Below are positions 62,138 through 64,000 of a stretch of DNA of 64,000 nucleotides, one piece after another; the stretch's first letter is position 1; each line of letters begins with the position of its first letter. This DNA comes from Nemopilema nomurai. Its lineage: Eukaryota; Cnidaria; Scyphozoa; Rhizostomeae; Rhizostomatidae. A program made the translations under genes and the position numbers. The stretch covers positions 62,001 to 126,000 of the forward strand of contig PEDN01001354.1 in the NCBI GenBank assembly GCA_003864495.1, in the 5' to 3' direction. The notes beneath the pieces were generated by a model. It made no database searches, was not told the origin of the DNA, and saw only the letters and a list, made by a program, of their open reading frames with translations.

Positions 62138-62246
62138 TAACGCAAAGCGAATTTTTCGCCACGATTTTTTTTTGCCTACGAATTCGCTGCGAATTCGAAG
62201 TTTAATTTCCACTGGCAGAATTTCTTTTGCGAATTCGCCGCGAATA

Positions 62247-62654
62247 ATGCAAATGAAAATGGCGTCTGTTCGAAGATTGTTGTTACTAAAAAAGCTGATA
62301 ATCTTAAAGCTAATTCTGTTGAAAAAGCGAGCAAAAACGCAAAGAAAGCGGTACTGGGTTCGAAAAATTTATTCAGAACGTCTGCAGAAGGGGGAGTTTT
62401 ATCTTTTGGTAAGGGATTTACGCTTACATGACCACGAATATTTCTTTCAATACTTTTGAATGTCGCCAACTACATATGAGGAGCTTTTATCGTTTATTGC
62501 ACCAAAGATAACAAAACAACGCACAAACATGCGAGATCCTGTTGCCAACAGTGTTGGTGTAAGTGAGAGGCTTGGAGTAACGTTAAGATTCTTGACTACA
62601 GGTGATGCACAGTCTACCATTGATGGTATTATTATGAAAATTTGTATAAAATGA
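62247..62654 (+). pseudogene. PIF/Harbinger transposase N-terminal remnant (HARBI1-like)
   Basis: One frame from ATG 62247 reads MASVRR..., RKRYWVRKIYSERLQKGEF, LVRDLRLHDHEYFFQYF, then TGA at 62457-62459, then MSPTTYEELLSFIAPKI and RLGVTLRFLTTGD. This is the conserved N-terminus of HARBI1-type nucleases. The TGA sits where relatives usually have Arg, so CGA to TGA is the simplest cause. Homology stops after DAQSTI (about 62622), so the DDE catalytic core is missing. Confidence 0.85.
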
Positions 62655-62884
62655 CTTTTTTATTTTGTAGAAACAACACTTCAGTCTTGCATTAATTATC
62701 ATCCGAATTTTGAGAATTAGATTTTTATCACGGACTTTGTAGCTTCTAAATTTCTTAATCATCTTCACTATACTGAAGATCAAAGAGCAGTTGGCTTAAT
62801 TTAATCTTAGCAAGGCGTTTCTGTTTTTTCGGAAGCTCTCTCATTATCGGTATCAAACTTCGACAGTACAGAGAGTCTTCATCT

Positions 62885-63575
62885 TCATCTTATAGATTTC
62901 TTGAGTAGTTCGTCACATTCGACCAGGGACTTACTCAAATATGATTCGCTCAAGTTAGTGCGTGTCTTCTTTGTGTGTGGTGTTATCTTTCTCCTTAACT
63001 TCTTCGACGAAGTTGCAATAGCGGAACAGCTACTTGCGACACTGCCGCTAGGACTTGGCATGGAGAACTGGGGCTCATCTGCCTGTACAACAAATGCAGC
63101 TTCCATTGGGAAAAGGTTACTCTAAGTAGGTTTATTTGCACTTTTTTCATGCAAGAATGCCATTTGCTCAAAAAATTTACATTTCGGCAACGTTGCAGCT
63201 GCAGCACCAGACCGGGTCATGCGATTTCGCTTGTCCAAACATTTTTTCAAAGTATCTTTCGGATTCTTTAATTGTTTCTGAAGGAAGACAACTAAAAAAA
63301 TGTAGCAATCTGCATTAGCTCTGAGTGTTCTTAAATTATCTTGACCGAGAAACTGTTCGCAGTACACTTTTTGCAGTCTGTTTGTAGTATCTAGTTGTTT
63401 AAAAGACTAAAACTTACTATTTTTTGTTGAACATGGCTGATAGCTTTTTCCACGAATTTTGCTTTGCTATTCTGTCTTTATACATTGGATGATTCACATC
63501 CCAAAGACAGCGCAACTCTCTAATGGCTTCAATGAATGCCTCTCTTTCCCACTCTACACTATCAGTTATCTCATC
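62885..63575 (-). pseudogene. MADF (Myb/SANT-like) partner gene of the Harbinger element, broken
   Basis: Exon 63418-63575 (acceptor ATCTTAG, donor GTAAGT) encodes WEREAFIEAIRELRCLWDV and RIAKQNSWKKLSAMF, the MADF DNA-binding domain start. The next exon, up to 63291, continues the domain, but the frame changes near 63265 (LPSETIK in one frame, DTLKKCLDKRN...TRSGAAAA in another). A TAG at 63122-63124 then interrupts a Ser-rich tail that runs in frame to a stop at 62885. More 5' coding sequence may lie at 63826-64000 (donor GTGAGC at 63824-63825). Such proteins bind transposon ends and help import the transposase. Confidence 0.72.
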
Positions 63576-64000
63576 CTAAGATATAAAAATACCCCATGTT
63601 TAGTTTCGTCATCAGAACTCCAATCAGAAATTTTTGTCAAATTTAGATCTATTCTATCATAACGTCAATTTTCTGCTAGCTGTGAATTCAAGACAAAATA
63701 CAAAAGAGATTCTCCAATTTTAGGGGGCTCTGCAACTTTATCTCTAAAAGAAAATACCCATAAATTATTTCTACGTTTTTAGATAGGGGTGCATTGTAAA
63801 AAATAAAGGAAACGAATAAGCTCACCAGGTCTTTTTCATCTTCACCGTCTGCAGCCAATCAGGAGTTTGTGATGACTGAAGCTGTTGTTGTTGTGCAGCC
63901 AAATAAATAGCCAACATTTCAGGGTTTTGAAGAATTTCCGAGAAGTCGTTTATTTCAGACAAATTGATAGAACCATAAAACTTGATAGAGCCTGCCGTCG

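Larger units (their letters stand above)
62138..64000. mobile_element. Decayed PIF/Harbinger DNA transposon (left end at about 62138, right end beyond window)
   Basis: The left boundary is defined by the break in the BEL/Pao copy. GCGAATT/AATTCGC motifs recur at 62150-62245, like sub-terminal repeats. Inside are a plus-strand transposase remnant and a minus-strand MADF-protein gene, the two genes expected of Harbinger elements, facing each other. Both are broken. Confidence 0.72.

Noticed and set aside
1..64000. CRISPR arrays, operons, bacterial promoters or phage genes
   Set aside because: None present; the tandem arrays have no unique spacers, and gene structure is plainly eukaryotic.

Overview
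The window is eukaryotic nuclear DNA, AT-rich, with long GT-AG introns and many decayed transposable elements (BEL/Pao, PIF/Harbinger, hAT-type, pogo-type). Attractin, Sprouty, RAB28 and SLC7 genes show an animal. The intron-rich small GTPase and the mix of elements would suit an early-branching animal, most likely a cnidarian such as an anthozoan. That placement is inference; nothing in the window fixes the species.

Layout. (1) 1-5117, minus strand: the first five coding exons of an attractin (ATRN) homologue, giving signal peptide, EGF, CUB and a second EGF; the gene runs off the left edge. (2) 5118-13722: no recognisable gene. (3) 13873-14619, plus strand: a single-exon Sprouty-related protein with only the second half of the cysteine-rich Sprouty domain. 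(4) 14620-26897: no gene seen; a 15-bp tandem array and a CAT-type microsatellite. (5) 26898-41579, minus strand: a complete RAB28 gene, rebuilt here as eight exons (one of only 31 nt) giving 224 residues with an intact P-loop and a C-terminal CVLQ prenylation box. Its introns carry a 52/104-bp satellite, a purine-rich tract, a 36-bp minisatellite and two non-autonomous DNA transposons. (6) 41580-46806: a tRNA-like sequence inside a perfect inverted repeat, and repeat fragments. (7) 46807-61550, minus strand: a tandem pair of intronless SLC7 light-chain-type amino-acid transporters plus a truncated third copy. Flanking DNA is partly duplicated and has been invaded by a 1.0-kb hAT-like element and a BEL/Pao retrotransposon. 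(8) 61550-64000: a second BEL/Pao fragment broken by a decayed PIF/Harbinger element carrying both a transposase and a MADF (Myb/SANT-like) gene.

The genes do not form one pathway: a membrane/secreted receptor-like protein, a receptor-tyrosine-kinase signalling modulator, a ciliary/trafficking GTPase and nutrient transporters. The most informative observations are the RAB28 model, the two transporters that keep the b0,+AT-type gate motif but lack the expected heavy-chain cysteine, the 91-bp block about 96% identical beside two much more diverged transporters, and the nested transposons. I did not find convincing evidence of a wholly new biological system. All splice sites were read by eye from consensus and reading-frame agreement.
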